Shown in pieces: positions 17,554 through 25,330 of a stretch of DNA of 64,000 nt. Numbering within the stretch: position 1 is the stretch's first letter; every line of letters starts with the position of its first letter. The DNA is from JAHRAW01 sp963693025. GTDB taxonomy: Bacteria; Pseudomonadota; Gammaproteobacteria; Arenicellales; Poriferihabitantaceae. A program made the translations under genes and the position numbers. The stretch spans positions 62,001 to 126,000 of the forward strand of contig OY843749.1 of assembly GCA_963693025.1 (NCBI GenBank), in the 5' to 3' direction. The notes beneath the pieces are model-generated. The model saw only the letters and a program-made list of their open reading frames with translations, searched no databases and was not told where the DNA came from.

Positions 17554-19665
17554 GTGAGTAAAGTAGTCAAAACCTTTCAATATGGCAAGCACGAAGTGCG
17601 TTTGGAAACCGGCGCCGTGGCGCGCCAGGCCGATGGCGCGGTGATTGCCAGCATGGGCGACACCGTGATTATGGTCACCGTGGTCGGGCGCCGCGAAAAG
17701 GGGCATCTGGATTTTTTCCCGCTGACCGTGGAATACGAAGAGCGAACTTATGCCGCCGGCAAAATACCCGGCGGTTTTTTTAAGCGCGAGGGGCGGCCAT
17801 CCGAAAACGCCATCCTGACCTGCCGGCTCATCGACCGCCCGATTCGTCCGCTGTTCCCGAAGGGCTATATGAACGAAGTGCAGGTCATCGTCACGGTGAT
17901 GTCGATTGACCCGCAAATCAACCCCGACATTCTCGCGCTGATTGGCACTTCGGCGGCGCTCGAAATCTCCGGCATTCCGTTCAACGGACCCATCGGCGCG
18001 GCGCGGGTCGGCTTCGTCAACGGCGACTATGTGCTCAACCCCGACGTCACCCAAACCGAGACCGCGTCCGCCCTCAATCTGGTGGTGGCGGGCACCGAAA
18101 CGGCGGTGCTGATGGTGGAATCGGAAGCCAACGCGCTCAGCGAGGAGCAGATGCTCGGCGCGGTGATGTTTGGCCACGAGCAGAGTCAGGCGGTGATTCG
18201 CGCGGTGCGGGAGTTGGGGCGGGAAGCCGGCAAGGCGCGCTGGGAATGGCAGGCGCCCGAGCGCGACGCCGCGCTGGCTGAGCGGGTCGCGGCGGCGGCG
18301 GGCGAGCGCATCGCACAGGCGTATCAGATTTCCGACAAAACCGAGCGCCAGGACGCGCTCGCCGAAGTCCGCCGCAGCATCGTTGAGACGCTGTGTCCCG
18401 ACACCGCCAATGATTCCACGAACGCCACCGCCGGCATCGACCCGGATGCGGTCGCGGACGAAATCAAGCGCATTGAAAAAACCACCGTGCGCAGCCGCAT
18501 TCTCGCGGGCAAGCCGCGCATCGACGGGCGCGACCACAGCACCGTGCGCCCGATTAACATCGAGACCGGCATCCTGCCGCGCACCCACGGGTCGGCGAAC
18601 TTCACCCGCGGCGAAACCCAGGCGCTGGTGGTGGTGACGCTCGGCACCGAGCGTGATTCGCAAATCATAGACGCGCTGCAGGGCGACTACCGCGACCGCT
18701 TTATGCTGCACTACAACTTCCCGCCGTATTGCGTCGGTGAAACCGGTCGCGTCGGCTCGCCGAAGCGCCGCGAAATCGGCCACGGCAGGCTCGCCAAGCG
18801 CGCCCTCAAGGCGGTCATTCCAAGCCAGGAAGACTTCCCCTACACCATCCGCATCGTGTCGGAAATCACCGAATCCAACGGCTCAAGTTCCATGGCGACG
18901 GTGTGCGGCACCAGCCTCGCGCTGATGGATGCCGGGGTGCACACCGCGGCGCCGGTGGCGGGCGTGGCGATGGGGTTGATTAAGGAAGACGAGCAGTTTG
19001 CGGTGCTGACCGACATCCTCGGAGACGAAGACCACCTCGGCGACATGGACTTCAAGGTGGCGGGCACCGCCGCCGGCGTGACCGCGCTGCAGATGGACAT
19101 CAAAATTGACGGCATCACGCGCGACATCATGCAGCAGGCGCTGGCGCAAGCCAAGCAGGCGCGCCTGCATGTGCTCGCCGAGATGGAGCGCGTCATCGCC
19201 CACCCGCGCGCGCAGATGTCCGATTACGCGCCGCGCATTGTGACGATGAAAATCAACCCCGAGAAAATCCGCGACGTCATTGGCAAGGGCGGGTCGGTGA
19301 TACGCGCGTTGTCCGAGGAGACCGGCGTCAACATCGACATCGACGACGACGGCACGATAAAAATCGCCTCCACCGACAACGCCGCGGCGCAGGAAGCGAT
19401 TCGCCGCATCGAGCAAATCACCGCCGACGTGGAAGTCGATTCGGTCTATCAGGGCAAGGTCGTGCGGCTGATGGACTTCGGCGCATTCGTCAACATTCTG
19501 CCGGGGCGGGACGGCTTGGTTCACATCTCGCAGATTTCCAGCGAGCGCGTCAATCAAGTCAGCGACGTGCTCAGCGAAGGCGACCAAGTCAAGGTCAAGG
19601 TGCTGGAAGTGGACAAGCAGGGCAGGGTGCGCCTGAGCATGAAAGCCGTGGACGGCGCCGCGTGA
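17554..19665 (+). CDS. pnp: Polynucleotide phosphorylase
   Basis: 703 residues starting with GTG. It has two RNase PH-like domains (about 1-220 and 310-540: GDTVIMVTVVGRREKGHLDF, FFKREGRPSENAILTCRLID, HGSANFTRGETQALVVVTLG, GSPKRREIGHGRLAKRAL), then a KH domain (about 550-610, DVIGKGGSVIRALSEETGVN) and an S1 domain (about 620-690, VRLMDFGAFVNILPGRDGLV). It degrades RNA 3' to 5' phosphorolytically and is part of the degradosome in many bacteria. The C-terminal acidic tail is short. Confidence 0.97.
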   Translation: MSKVVKTFQYGKHEVRLETGAVARQADGAVIASMGDTVIMVTVVGRREKGHLDFFPLTVEYEERTYAAGKIPGGFFKREGRPSENAILTCRLIDRPIRPLFPKGYMNEVQVIVTVMSIDPQINPDILALIGTSAALEISGIPFNGPIGAARVGFVNGDYVLNPDVTQTETASALNLVVAGTETAVLMVESEANALSEEQMLGAVMFGHEQSQAVIRAVRELGREAGKARWEWQAPERDAALAERVAAAAGERIAQAYQISDKTERQDALAEVRRSIVETLCPDTANDSTNATAGIDPDAVADEIKRIEKTTVRSRILAGKPRIDGRDHSTVRPINIETGILPRTHGSANFTRGETQALVVVTLGTERDSQIIDALQGDYRDRFMLHYNFPPYCVGETGRVGSPKRREIGHGRLAKRALKAVIPSQEDFPYTIRIVSEITESNGSSSMATVCGTSLALMDAGVHTAAPVAGVAMGLIKEDEQFAVLTDILGDEDHLGDMDFKVAGTAAGVTALQMDIKIDGITRDIMQQALAQAKQARLHVLAEMERVIAHPRAQMSDYAPRIVTMKINPEKIRDVIGKGGSVIRALSEETGVNIDIDDDGTIKIASTDNAAAQEAIRRIEQITADVEVDSVYQGKVVRLMDFGAFVNILPGRDGLVHISQISSERVNQVSDVLSEGDQVKVKVLEVDKQGRVRLSMKAVDGAA

Positions 19666-19692
19666 CCACCCCGGTGATGCCCCCCCTCCGCA

Positions 19693-20220
19693 GTGTCCGC
19701 GCCTGACCAGCCGCCGCCCCCCACTTCGGCAAGCGCCGGACAACGGCTGTCGGCGGCGCGCAAGGACTGGGGTCTGAGCGTCGATGAAGTGGCAACCTAT
19801 CTCAACCTCGGCCCCGCCACCATCACCGCGCTGGAGCAAGACGCCTACGAGCGCCTGCCCGGCTCCACCTTCATCAAAGGCTACCTGCGCGCCTACGCCA
19901 AACTGCTCAAACTCGACCACGAAAACATCATCGACCACACCACCCTCCAACCCGAAGCCCCCAACGAAATCCCGGTAACCCCCGCCTCCTTAAGAAGCCC
20001 CAGATACTACGCCCGCGCCAAAAAACGCAAAAGCCGCCTAACCCGAATCCTAATAGCCATCCTCCTACTACTAACCGCCACCTGGCTAACCTTAACCCAA
20101 CTACCCCCCACTCCTAATCTGACCGAAATTCTAAAGACGCTTAAGTTGTCGACTCCGGTTGAGGATGATGGGAAGTCAGTCGGGATACCTTTTTCGCCGG
20201 GGAGTGGGGGTGGGGAGTAG
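19693..20220 (+). CDS. RodZ-like helix-turn-helix membrane protein, shortened
   Basis: 175 residues from a GTG 27 bp after pnp. Residues 15-85 form the Cro/Xre-type RodZ cytoplasmic domain (GQRLSAARKDWGLSVDEVAT, GSTFIKGYLRAYAKLLKLD). A basic stretch (RAKKRKSRLTR) precedes one membrane helix (about 117-135). The outer part is only about 40 residues and lacks the periplasmic beta domain (DUF4115) of full RodZ, which helps MreB set cell shape. Codon use runs from C/A-rich (20041-20100: C25 A18 T12 G5) to G/T-rich (20161-20220: G29 T13 A11 C7) inside the C-terminus, and repeats begin right after the stop, so the gene may have been truncated and given a new end. Confidence 0.72.
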   Translation: MSAPDQPPPPTSASAGQRLSAARKDWGLSVDEVATYLNLGPATITALEQDAYERLPGSTFIKGYLRAYAKLLKLDHENIIDHTTLQPEAPNEIPVTPASLRSPRYYARAKKRKSRLTRILIAILLLLTATWLTLTQLPPTPNLTEILKTLKLSTPVEDDGKSVGIPFSPGSGGGE

Positions 20221-20244
20221 TGGTAGTGAGGGGGTGTCCCACTC

Positions 20245-20326
20245 CGTCATTCTCTAACGGTAGAAAACATGCCCCGTGCGCCGGCACGGGGTAGGGAGCC
20301 CCCCACTTCGTCATTCCCACCAACTT
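20245..20326. repeat. Short inverted end-units of the MITE-like repeat with extra hairpin
   Basis: A compact unit that begins CGTCATTCTCTAACGG, continues TAGAAAACATG and carries a tight palindrome (CCCCGTGC and GCACGGGG) before GGGAGCC. It is the reverse of the right-end unit (GGCTCCCTATTTTCTACCG...) seen next to other copies. Lone CGTCATTC ends follow at about 20309 and 20327. Confidence 0.6.
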
Positions 20327-20529
20327 CGTCATTTCGAGCGTTAGTGTCCGTTGGCCGCCGCGCTTTTTCTTTTAAGCGGCGGGTTACGGACACTTGCGTC
20401 CTCGGGAATCTCCCTAAGATTGGCACGGGCTTCGGTAAAATCCACGCTAGTCTTAGGGAGATTCCCGAAGGCGATGAAAAATATGGTCGCCTGTCGGCTC
20501 CCTATTTTTCTATCGTTCGAGAATGACGA
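20327..20529 (+). repeat. MITE-like structured repeat, full copy (copy 3)
   Basis: A full copy of about 203 bp. It carries both internal hairpins, with GGTCGCCTGTCGGCTCCC near the right end as in the copy at 33084. It lies between the truncated RodZ gene and the RiPP-precursor island. Confidence 0.85.
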
Positions 20530-20569
20530 GTGATAGGGGTTTTGTTTGTGTCATCCTGATACAAACCCT

Positions 20570-20645
20570 TCGTGATTTGTGCTTCCAACTCCGCCAACTG
20601 CGCCGGTGTGTTGATGTTGGTGAATAGGGCGGGTTCGGCGGTCCG
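20570..20645 (-). pseudogene. Duplicated 3' fragment of mobA
   Basis: On the minus strand this reads EPALFTNINTPAQLAELEAQ, nearly the same as the C-terminal end of the intact MobA (EPALFTNINTPTQLAELEEQ) encoded at 22306-22902. At DNA level 20584-20640 and 22331-22387 match at 53 of 57 positions by direct count, in the same orientation. The four precursor genes lie exactly between the two copies. The fragment has no MobA N-terminus and cannot work as an enzyme. Confidence 0.8.
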
Positions 20646-20650
20646 CCTGG

Positions 20651-20659
20651 GTGTATAAT
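20651..20659 (+). promoter_or_regulatory. Extended -10 promoter of the RiPP precursor island
   Basis: A perfect TATAAT (20654-20659) is preceded by TG in the extended -10 position, 42 bp before the ATG at 20701. It sits just beyond the mobA fragment and a small GGCGGTCCGCC palindrome. No good -35 is visible, which is common for extended -10 promoters. Confidence 0.55.
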
Positions 20660-20700
20660 ACAAGTTGCCGGCGGACAAGAAAAAACCTTGTTTTCCTGCA

Positions 20701-21111
20701 ATGACCAACATAATATTCCATTATGACGGCAATTTCGACATGAATGACCAGCGAATGCAGCAAACGGTTGCGCTGATGACCGACCCGGTCGTGCGGCGCG
20801 AATACCTCAACGACCCCAAGGCGGCATATGAAGACCTGCGCGCGCGCGGCATGAGCGGTCATATGCCCGCGCTGGACGACGATGTGGAAATCAAGGTGAT
20901 AGTCAACACGGCCGACACCTATTATGTCGTGTTTCAGGAAGTCAGCGCCGAGTATTTGGTCAGCGAGCACGATTTGCAGCGCGTGCAGGCCGCCGACACC
21001 GCCGGCTCAGCCGGCACGGTTAGCTCCAGCAGTTCGCTCGGCTCGGTTTGCGGCACCATCTCATCGGTTGGCTCCGCCTCCACCATCGGCACCGCCGGAA
21101 CCGACGGCTGA
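20701..21111 (+). CDS. NHLP-leader-type RiPP precursor peptide 1
   Basis: 136 residues from ATG 20701; ATG 20740 (MNDQRMQQTVALMTDPVVRR) is an alternative. The leader resembles the nitrile-hydratase-like (NHLP, proteusin-type) leader: DPVVRREYLNDPKAAYEDLR, DDDVEIKVIVNTADTYYVVF, then EHDLQRVQAAD. The tail after this is made almost wholly of Ser, Thr, Gly, Ala and Val with one Cys (SSSSSLGSVCGTISSVGSAS). Such tails are cut off and modified by RiPP enzymes (dehydration, cyclisation or epimerisation). No modifying enzyme is adjacent. It is the most divergent of the four paralogues. Confidence 0.72.
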   Translation: MTNIIFHYDGNFDMNDQRMQQTVALMTDPVVRREYLNDPKAAYEDLRARGMSGHMPALDDDVEIKVIVNTADTYYVVFQEVSAEYLVSEHDLQRVQAADTAGSAGTVSSSSSLGSVCGTISSVGSASTIGTAGTDG

Positions 21112-21152
21112 CGCGCCTTTCAAACCGCAACCACGCAACCACGGACAAACTG

Positions 21153-21521
21153 ATGAACAATCCCACCGATTCCACGTCCACGCTGACGCAGCCTTTCCGT
21201 GACCCCGCCGTGCGCCGCAGCATTCTTAGCGACCCCAGGCAGTATGCGCTTGACAACGGCTTGATTGCCGCGGATGCGGAAGTCGAGGTCAAGGTGATGG
21301 CCAATACCGCCGACACGATGTATGTCCCCATGCCGCACTTGGATGATTTTGACACGTTGAATATTAGTGATTTACGGACGATTCAGGCGGCCGGCAAAGG
21401 CACCGCCAGCACCGCCGGCTGCGGCGGCTCAGCCAGCACGCTCAGTACGGTGTCTTCAACTTACAGCACCGCCAGCACGGCGAGCACGCTGGCCAGTGGC
21501 GGATGCGCCAGCGATGAGTGA
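21153..21521 (+). CDS. NHLP-leader-type RiPP precursor peptide 2
   Basis: 122 residues. Leader: RDPAVRRSILSDPRQYALDN, GLIAADAEVEVKVMANTADT, MYVPMP, then ISDLRTIQAAGK. Core-like tail: GTASTAGCGGSASTLSTVSS, followed by TASTASTLASGGCASDE, with two Cys. The order and spacing of the parts match the three neighbours. The leader is highly conserved with peptides 3 and 4 while the tail varies, the usual sign of a shared modifying enzyme with changing products. The stop overlaps a possible ATG of the next gene. Confidence 0.75.
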   Translation: MNNPTDSTSTLTQPFRDPAVRRSILSDPRQYALDNGLIAADAEVEVKVMANTADTMYVPMPHLDDFDTLNISDLRTIQAAGKGTASTAGCGGSASTLSTVSSTYSTASTASTLASGGCASDE

Positions 21522-21552
21522 GCGGTCAACCATCAACCAGCGAGATGTTGAA

Positions 21553-21918
21553 ATGAATGAAATGAATATGTTTTATGAGATAGCGGAATCCTTGGCGGAT
21601 CCCGCCGTGCGCCAGCGCATTCGTGAGAACCCCAAGCAATACGCGATTGACAACGACTTCATCGTTGCGGATTCGGAGTCCGAGGTCAGGGTGTATGTCA
21701 ACACCGCTGACACGATGTATATCCCGATGATGGACATACAAGACGCCGGCACGCTGGACGCGCGTGATTTACAGATGGTGCAAGCGGCCGGCGACGGCAC
21801 CGCCAGCACCGCCGGCACCGGCGGCTCATCCAGCACGCTCTCCTGCCTGACTTCCAGCGTGGGCACTTTCACTACGTTAAGTAGCGCCGGTAGCGCGGGC
21901 ACCGCGTCCGGCGAATAA
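21553..21918 (+). CDS. NHLP-leader-type RiPP precursor peptide 3
   Basis: 121 residues from ATG 21553; an in-frame ATG at 21514 overlapping the previous stop would add 13 residues. Leader: ADPAVRQRIRENPKQYAIDN, then SEVRVYVNTADTMYIPMMDI and ARDLQMVQAAGD. Core-like tail: GTASTAGTGGSSSTLSCLTS, then SVGTFTTLSSAGSAGTASGE, one Cys. The GTASTAG start of the tail is shared with peptide 2, suggesting a fixed first part of the product. Annotated as a proteusin-like precursor by leader similarity only. Confidence 0.75.
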   Translation: MNEMNMFYEIAESLADPAVRQRIRENPKQYAIDNDFIVADSESEVRVYVNTADTMYIPMMDIQDAGTLDARDLQMVQAAGDGTASTAGTGGSSSTLSCLTSSVGTFTTLSSAGSAGTASGE

Positions 21919-21937
21919 CTCGTCCAACCTTATTGAG

Positions 21938-22285
21938 ATGAATACCATGCACTCTTTGATGCACGCTTGGACCGACCCCGCCGTGCGCCAGCGCATTCGC
22001 GGCGACCCCAGACAGTATGCGATTGACAGCGGCTTGATTGCCGAAGATGCGGACATTGATATCAAGGTGGTAGTCAATGCCTCCGACACCATGTATCTCC
22101 CGTTGGCGCACTACGAGCCGGACGGTTTCATAAGCGTTGAAGATCTACAAGCGGTGCAAGCCGCTGGCACCGCCAGCACTGGTGGCACCGTCGGCTCAGC
22201 CAGCACCTTTAGTTGCTTCACCGGTTGCCTCGGCACCGCCGGCACCGCCGGCTCAGTCGCCTGCGCGGGGTCGAAGGAGTCGTAA
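21938..22285 (+). CDS. NHLP-leader-type RiPP precursor peptide 4
   Basis: 115 residues from ATG 21938. The leader is the clearest NHLP match: HAWTDPAVRQRIRGDPRQYA, IDSGLIAEDADIDIKVVVNA, SDTMYLPL, then VEDLQAVQAAG. Core-like tail: TASTGGTVGSASTFSCFTGC, then LGTAGTAGSVACAGSKES, with three Cys. It ends 20 bp before the convergent mobA stop. Ser/Thr/Cys-rich tails suit lanthipeptide, thiazole/oxazole or proteusin chemistry; the sequence cannot decide between them. Confidence 0.78.
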   Translation: MNTMHSLMHAWTDPAVRQRIRGDPRQYAIDSGLIAEDADIDIKVVVNASDTMYLPLAHYEPDGFISVEDLQAVQAAGTASTGGTVGSASTFSCFTGCLGTAGTAGSVACAGSKES

Positions 22286-22305
22286 AACCAGCCAACCCGT
22301 TGGCG

Positions 22306-22902
22306 CTAGGGATTGCTTGATAATTGCTCCTCCAACTCCGCCAACTGTGTCGGTGTGTTGATGTTGGTGAACAGGGCGGGTTCGGTGGAGAAGTCCGCTT
22401 TGGCGAAGGGGTGTTGGGCGTGCCATTGGTCTATTTTTCTTTTGCCGGTTTGTAGGAATTGTTCGAGGTCGGCGGCGAGGTTGCGGTGGATTAGGGAGTA
22501 GACGGGTTGGGGGCGTTGGCCGTCGTGGGCTACTGCGAGTTCGGTGTTTTTGGCGGTGGCGGCGGCGAGCATTCGGGTGGCGTAGTCGGTGGCGACGAAG
22601 GGGCCGTCGCAGGGGATGGTTAGCAGCCACGGGTGCGCGGCTTCCAGCAGGGCGGCGTGCATGCCGGCGAGGGGACCTTGGTGGTCTTGTAGTTTGTCTT
22701 CGATGACTTTGTAGCCGAGTTGCCGGTAACGCGCGAGGTTGCGGTTGGCGTTGATCATGACTTCCGCCACCTGGGGTGCGAGCGCGGCGCTGATGCGCGC
22801 CGCCAGCGGCTCGCCTAGAAAGTGCATCAAGCCTTTGTCGTCGCCGCCCATGCGGGTTGCCCGCCCGCCTGCGAGTACGACTGCGCTTAGTTTCGGGTTC
22901 AT
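22306..22902 (-). CDS. mobA: Molybdenum cofactor guanylyltransferase
   Basis: 198 residues from the ATG at 22902 (MNPKLSAVVLAGGRATRMGG); an upstream in-frame start overlaps the transporter gene's end and is unlikely. The nucleotidyltransferase signature LAGGRATRMGGDDKGL, PLAGMHAAL and TIPCDGPFV mark MobA, and the end NINTPTQLAELE is the usual MobA tail. It attaches GMP to molybdopterin. It lies directly downstream of a tungstate transporter on the same strand, and its 3' end is duplicated at 20570-20645. Confidence 0.93.
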   Translation of the reverse strand: MNPKLSAVVLAGGRATRMGGDDKGLMHFLGEPLAARISAALAPQVAEVMINANRNLARYRQLGYKVIEDKLQDHQGPLAGMHAALLEAAHPWLLTIPCDGPFVATDYATRMLAAATAKNTELAVAHDGQRPQPVYSLIHRNLAADLEQFLQTGKRKIDQWHAQHPFAKADFSTEPALFTNINTPTQLAELEEQLSSNP

Positions 22903-22924
22903 AGTTTTATGCGCGGCGCCCACC

Positions 22925-23680
22925 TCAGCGCGCGGCATTGCCGGCGCTTTCGCTTTGCGGCGCATTGCCTTTGGCGAGTGGCGTTACGTTGTCGGGCAGG
23001 AGCGGCGCTTGCGACTCGATGAGTTTTCCGCGCTCAAGAATCAGGCAACGGTCGATGAGTTGATAAAAAACGGCGTGGTTGTGGCTGGCAATCATCAGCG
23101 CGGTGCGCGCGTTTTTAAGCCGCCGCAGCAGCGACACGGTGCGCGCTTGCGACTCGCGGTCCATATTGGCGACCGGCTCGTCGAGCAGCAAGATTCGGGA
23201 CTGCCGCAACCACGCGCGCGCCAGCGACACGCGCTGCTTTTCGCCGCCGGACAATGTCTTCGCGTGCGCGTCTTGAAGCGCTTCCAACTGCGCCCATTCG
23301 AGCGCCTGACGAATCTTTTTGTCGCGCTGCGCTTTGGGCAGAGTGCGCGGCAACGCCAGCGCCAGATTGCGAATGACATTGCCGTCAAACAAGTACGGCT
23401 GCTGGTGCAAATACATGACGCGCCGTTGCAACTGCTTGCGGCAATTCGACCACGGGCGGGGTTTTGAGCCAGCTTCGCCCGGCGTGAAATCGACCAGGCA
23501 GTGCGCCGGTTTTTCCAAGCCGGCGAGTATTCTCAGCAGCGTGGTTTTGCCCGCGCCGTTTTCGCCGGACAGCAAGGTCGCGGCGCCGCCTTCGAGCGAC
23601 AACGACAAACCGTCGAGCAGATGCCGGCGGTTAAAAAACTTGTCGACTTCGCTGTAACGAATGTCAATGCCGCCGCTCAT
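22925..23680 (-). CDS. tupC: Tungstate/molybdate ABC transporter, ATP-binding subunit
   Basis: 251 residues from the ATG at 23680; a longer upstream frame is only the shadow of the permease gene. All ATPase motifs are intact: Walker A LLSGENGAGKTTLLRILAGL, Q-loop YLHQQPYLFDGNVIRN, signature LSGGEKQRVSLARAWL, Walker B RILLLDEPVANMD and switch His in MIASHNHAVF. It overlaps the permease gene by 4 bp. The name rests on the partner substrate-binding protein, and WtpC- or ModC-like naming would be equally fair. Confidence 0.85.
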   Translation of the reverse strand: MSGGIDIRYSEVDKFFNRRHLLDGLSLSLEGGAATLLSGENGAGKTTLLRILAGLEKPAHCLVDFTPGEAGSKPRPWSNCRKQLQRRVMYLHQQPYLFDGNVIRNLALALPRTLPKAQRDKKIRQALEWAQLEALQDAHAKTLSGGEKQRVSLARAWLRQSRILLLDEPVANMDRESQARTVSLLRRLKNARTALMIASHNHAVFYQLIDRCLILERGKLIESQAPLLPDNVTPLAKGNAPQSESAGNAAR

Positions 23681-24378
23681 ACCGACAGCTTCCCACGCCC
23701 TTGAAAATACTGCAACGACAGGTTGAGGATGAAGGCGATGATGAGCAGCACGATGCCGAGCGCGATGCCCTGGGCAAAATTGCCCATGCTGGTCTCGAGG
23801 GCGATGGCGGTGGGGATGTTGCGCGTGTGGTGCAGTATGTTGCCGCCGACCATCATCGAGGCGCCGACTTCGGCGATGATGCGCCCGAACGCCGCCAGCA
23901 TCGCCGCCAGCAGCCCGAAACGCACCTCGCCGACCACCATGATGAAGGCTTGCGGCGAGGAAATCCCCAGCGTCCGGGCGGTTTCCCACGCGCGCTGGTC
24001 GGCTGCTTGAAACGCCGCGTGACCCATCGCCACCAGAATCGGGAACGCCAGCATGACCTGCGCGAGCACCATCGCCGACTGCGTGAACAGCAGCCGCCAA
24101 TCCCCCAGCGGACCCTGGCGGGAGAGCAGCAAATACACGGTCAGACCGATGACCACCGCCGGCAGCGACAGCAGCGTGTTGAACAGCGAAATCAACAGCC
24201 GCCGCCCGCGAAACTCCAGGTGCGCCAGCAGAAACGCGACCAGCAGGGCGACCGGAATGGCGATGCTCATCGCGCTCAGCGAGACGCGGAAGGATATGCC
24301 GATGATTTCCCACAGTTCGCCGTCGCCGCGCAGCAGCAGCGTCAGGGCTTGGACGGTGGCGTCACCCAGGGAATCCAC
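23677..24378 (-). CDS. tupB: Tungstate/molybdate ABC transporter, permease
   Basis: 233 residues with about five to six hydrophobic helices and the EAA-type loop (WETARTLGISSPQAFIMVVG). The family segments IIGISFRVSLSAMSIAIPVA, LLSLPAVVIGLTVYLLLSR, IIAEVGASMMVGGNI and NIPTAIALETSMG are typical of TupB. It overlaps the ATPase gene and begins 6 bp after the binding-protein gene, so the three form one operon with mobA downstream. Confidence 0.88.
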   Translation of the reverse strand: MDSLGDATVQALTLLLRGDGELWEIIGISFRVSLSAMSIAIPVALLVAFLLAHLEFRGRRLLISLFNTLLSLPAVVIGLTVYLLLSRQGPLGDWRLLFTQSAMVLAQVMLAFPILVAMGHAAFQAADQRAWETARTLGISSPQAFIMVVGEVRFGLLAAMLAAFGRIIAEVGASMMVGGNILHHTRNIPTAIALETSMGNFAQGIALGIVLLIIAFILNLSLQYFQGRGKLSV

Positions 24379-24384
24379 AACGCG

Positions 24385-25242
24385 CTACCGGGGCTCGGCG
24401 GCGGGCGTGAACAGCGGCGTGTCGGCCACCGTGTAGTCGCCGATGGCGGCCTGCCCTTTGGGCGAGGTGAGCCAGTCGATGAACGCGATGGCGCCGGCGA
24501 TGTTGATGCCGTGGCGCGCGGGATTGACCGCCATCACGCCGTAGGGGTTGCGCAGCGAGGCACCGCCTTCGTAGAGCAATTCCAGCGAGGTCGTGTGTTT
24601 GAGCGAAATCCAGGTGCCGCGGTCGATCAACAAATGCGCCTGCAATTCATCCGCGATTTGCAAACTCCGCCCCATTCCCTGCCCGACTTCACGACGCCAC
24701 TGTCCCCAGTCGCTAACTCCCGCCGCGCGCCACAGGCTGAGTTCTTTTTTATGCGTGCCCGAGTCGTCGCCGCGCGAGACGAACGGGCTTTTGTTGCGGC
24801 GCAACCGCGTGAAGGCATCGACCGCCGAGGTCGCCCGCCGCAGTTCGCCGGGGTCATCTTTCGGTCCGACCACGACGAAATCGTTTGCCATCACTTCGCG
24901 GCGATAGACGCCGTGGCCGAGCGCGACGAAGCGTTGCTCGCTCTGCGGGGCGTGCACCAGCAACACATCCACATCGCCGTTTTCGCCGAGGCGCAACGCC
25001 TTGCCGGTGCCGACCGAAATCACTTGAAGCGAGTAGCCGCTGTCGCGCTCGAATTGCGGCAGCAGGTAGTCGAGCAAGCCGGAGTTGTCGGTGCTGGTGG
25101 TGGTCGCCAGTCGCAGCAGGCGGTCGTTGCTTTGGGCGGGGGCTGTTGTGGTCGCACCCGCCGCTAACATCAACGTGCCCAGCATGAACGCGGTGGCGAT
25201 GGTTGTCGGCGAAGTTTTTCTGCGGGCGGGTTTCATAGTCAA
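24385..25242 (-). CDS. tupA: Tungstate-binding periplasmic protein
   Basis: 285 residues. The N-terminal signal peptide has a basic start (MKPARRKT), a hydrophobic core (IATAFMLGTLMLAAGATT) and a likely cut near APAQS. The mature part has the TupA oxyanion motif LATTTSTDNSGLLDYLLPQF, FVSRGDDSGTHKKELSLW and YTVADTPLF. Known TupA proteins bind tungstate very tightly, though some relatives bind molybdate or vanadate. Together with mobA it points to a tungsto- or molybdo-enzyme encoded elsewhere. Confidence 0.88.
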   Translation of the reverse strand: MTMKPARRKTSPTTIATAFMLGTLMLAAGATTTAPAQSNDRLLRLATTTSTDNSGLLDYLLPQFERDSGYSLQVISVGTGKALRLGENGDVDVLLVHAPQSEQRFVALGHGVYRREVMANDFVVVGPKDDPGELRRATSAVDAFTRLRRNKSPFVSRGDDSGTHKKELSLWRAAGVSDWGQWRREVGQGMGRSLQIADELQAHLLIDRGTWISLKHTTSLELLYEGGASLRNPYGVMAVNPARHGINIAGAIAFIDWLTSPKGQAAIGDYTVADTPLFTPAAEPR

Positions 25243-25330
25243 TTCGCTGCGCGGCGCTCGGCGGTACTCAGCGACGCTCAGCGACGTTACAACAACGGCG
25301 ATTATAAATGACCGCGCGCGCGTTGGCGGC

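Noticed and set aside
22925..24313. Single 462-codon minus-strand frame that would fuse an Arg/Gly-rich domain to the TupC ATPase
   Set aside because: The N-terminal 211 codons are the wrong frame of the permease gene; the ATPase begins at 23680 with an ATGA overlap.
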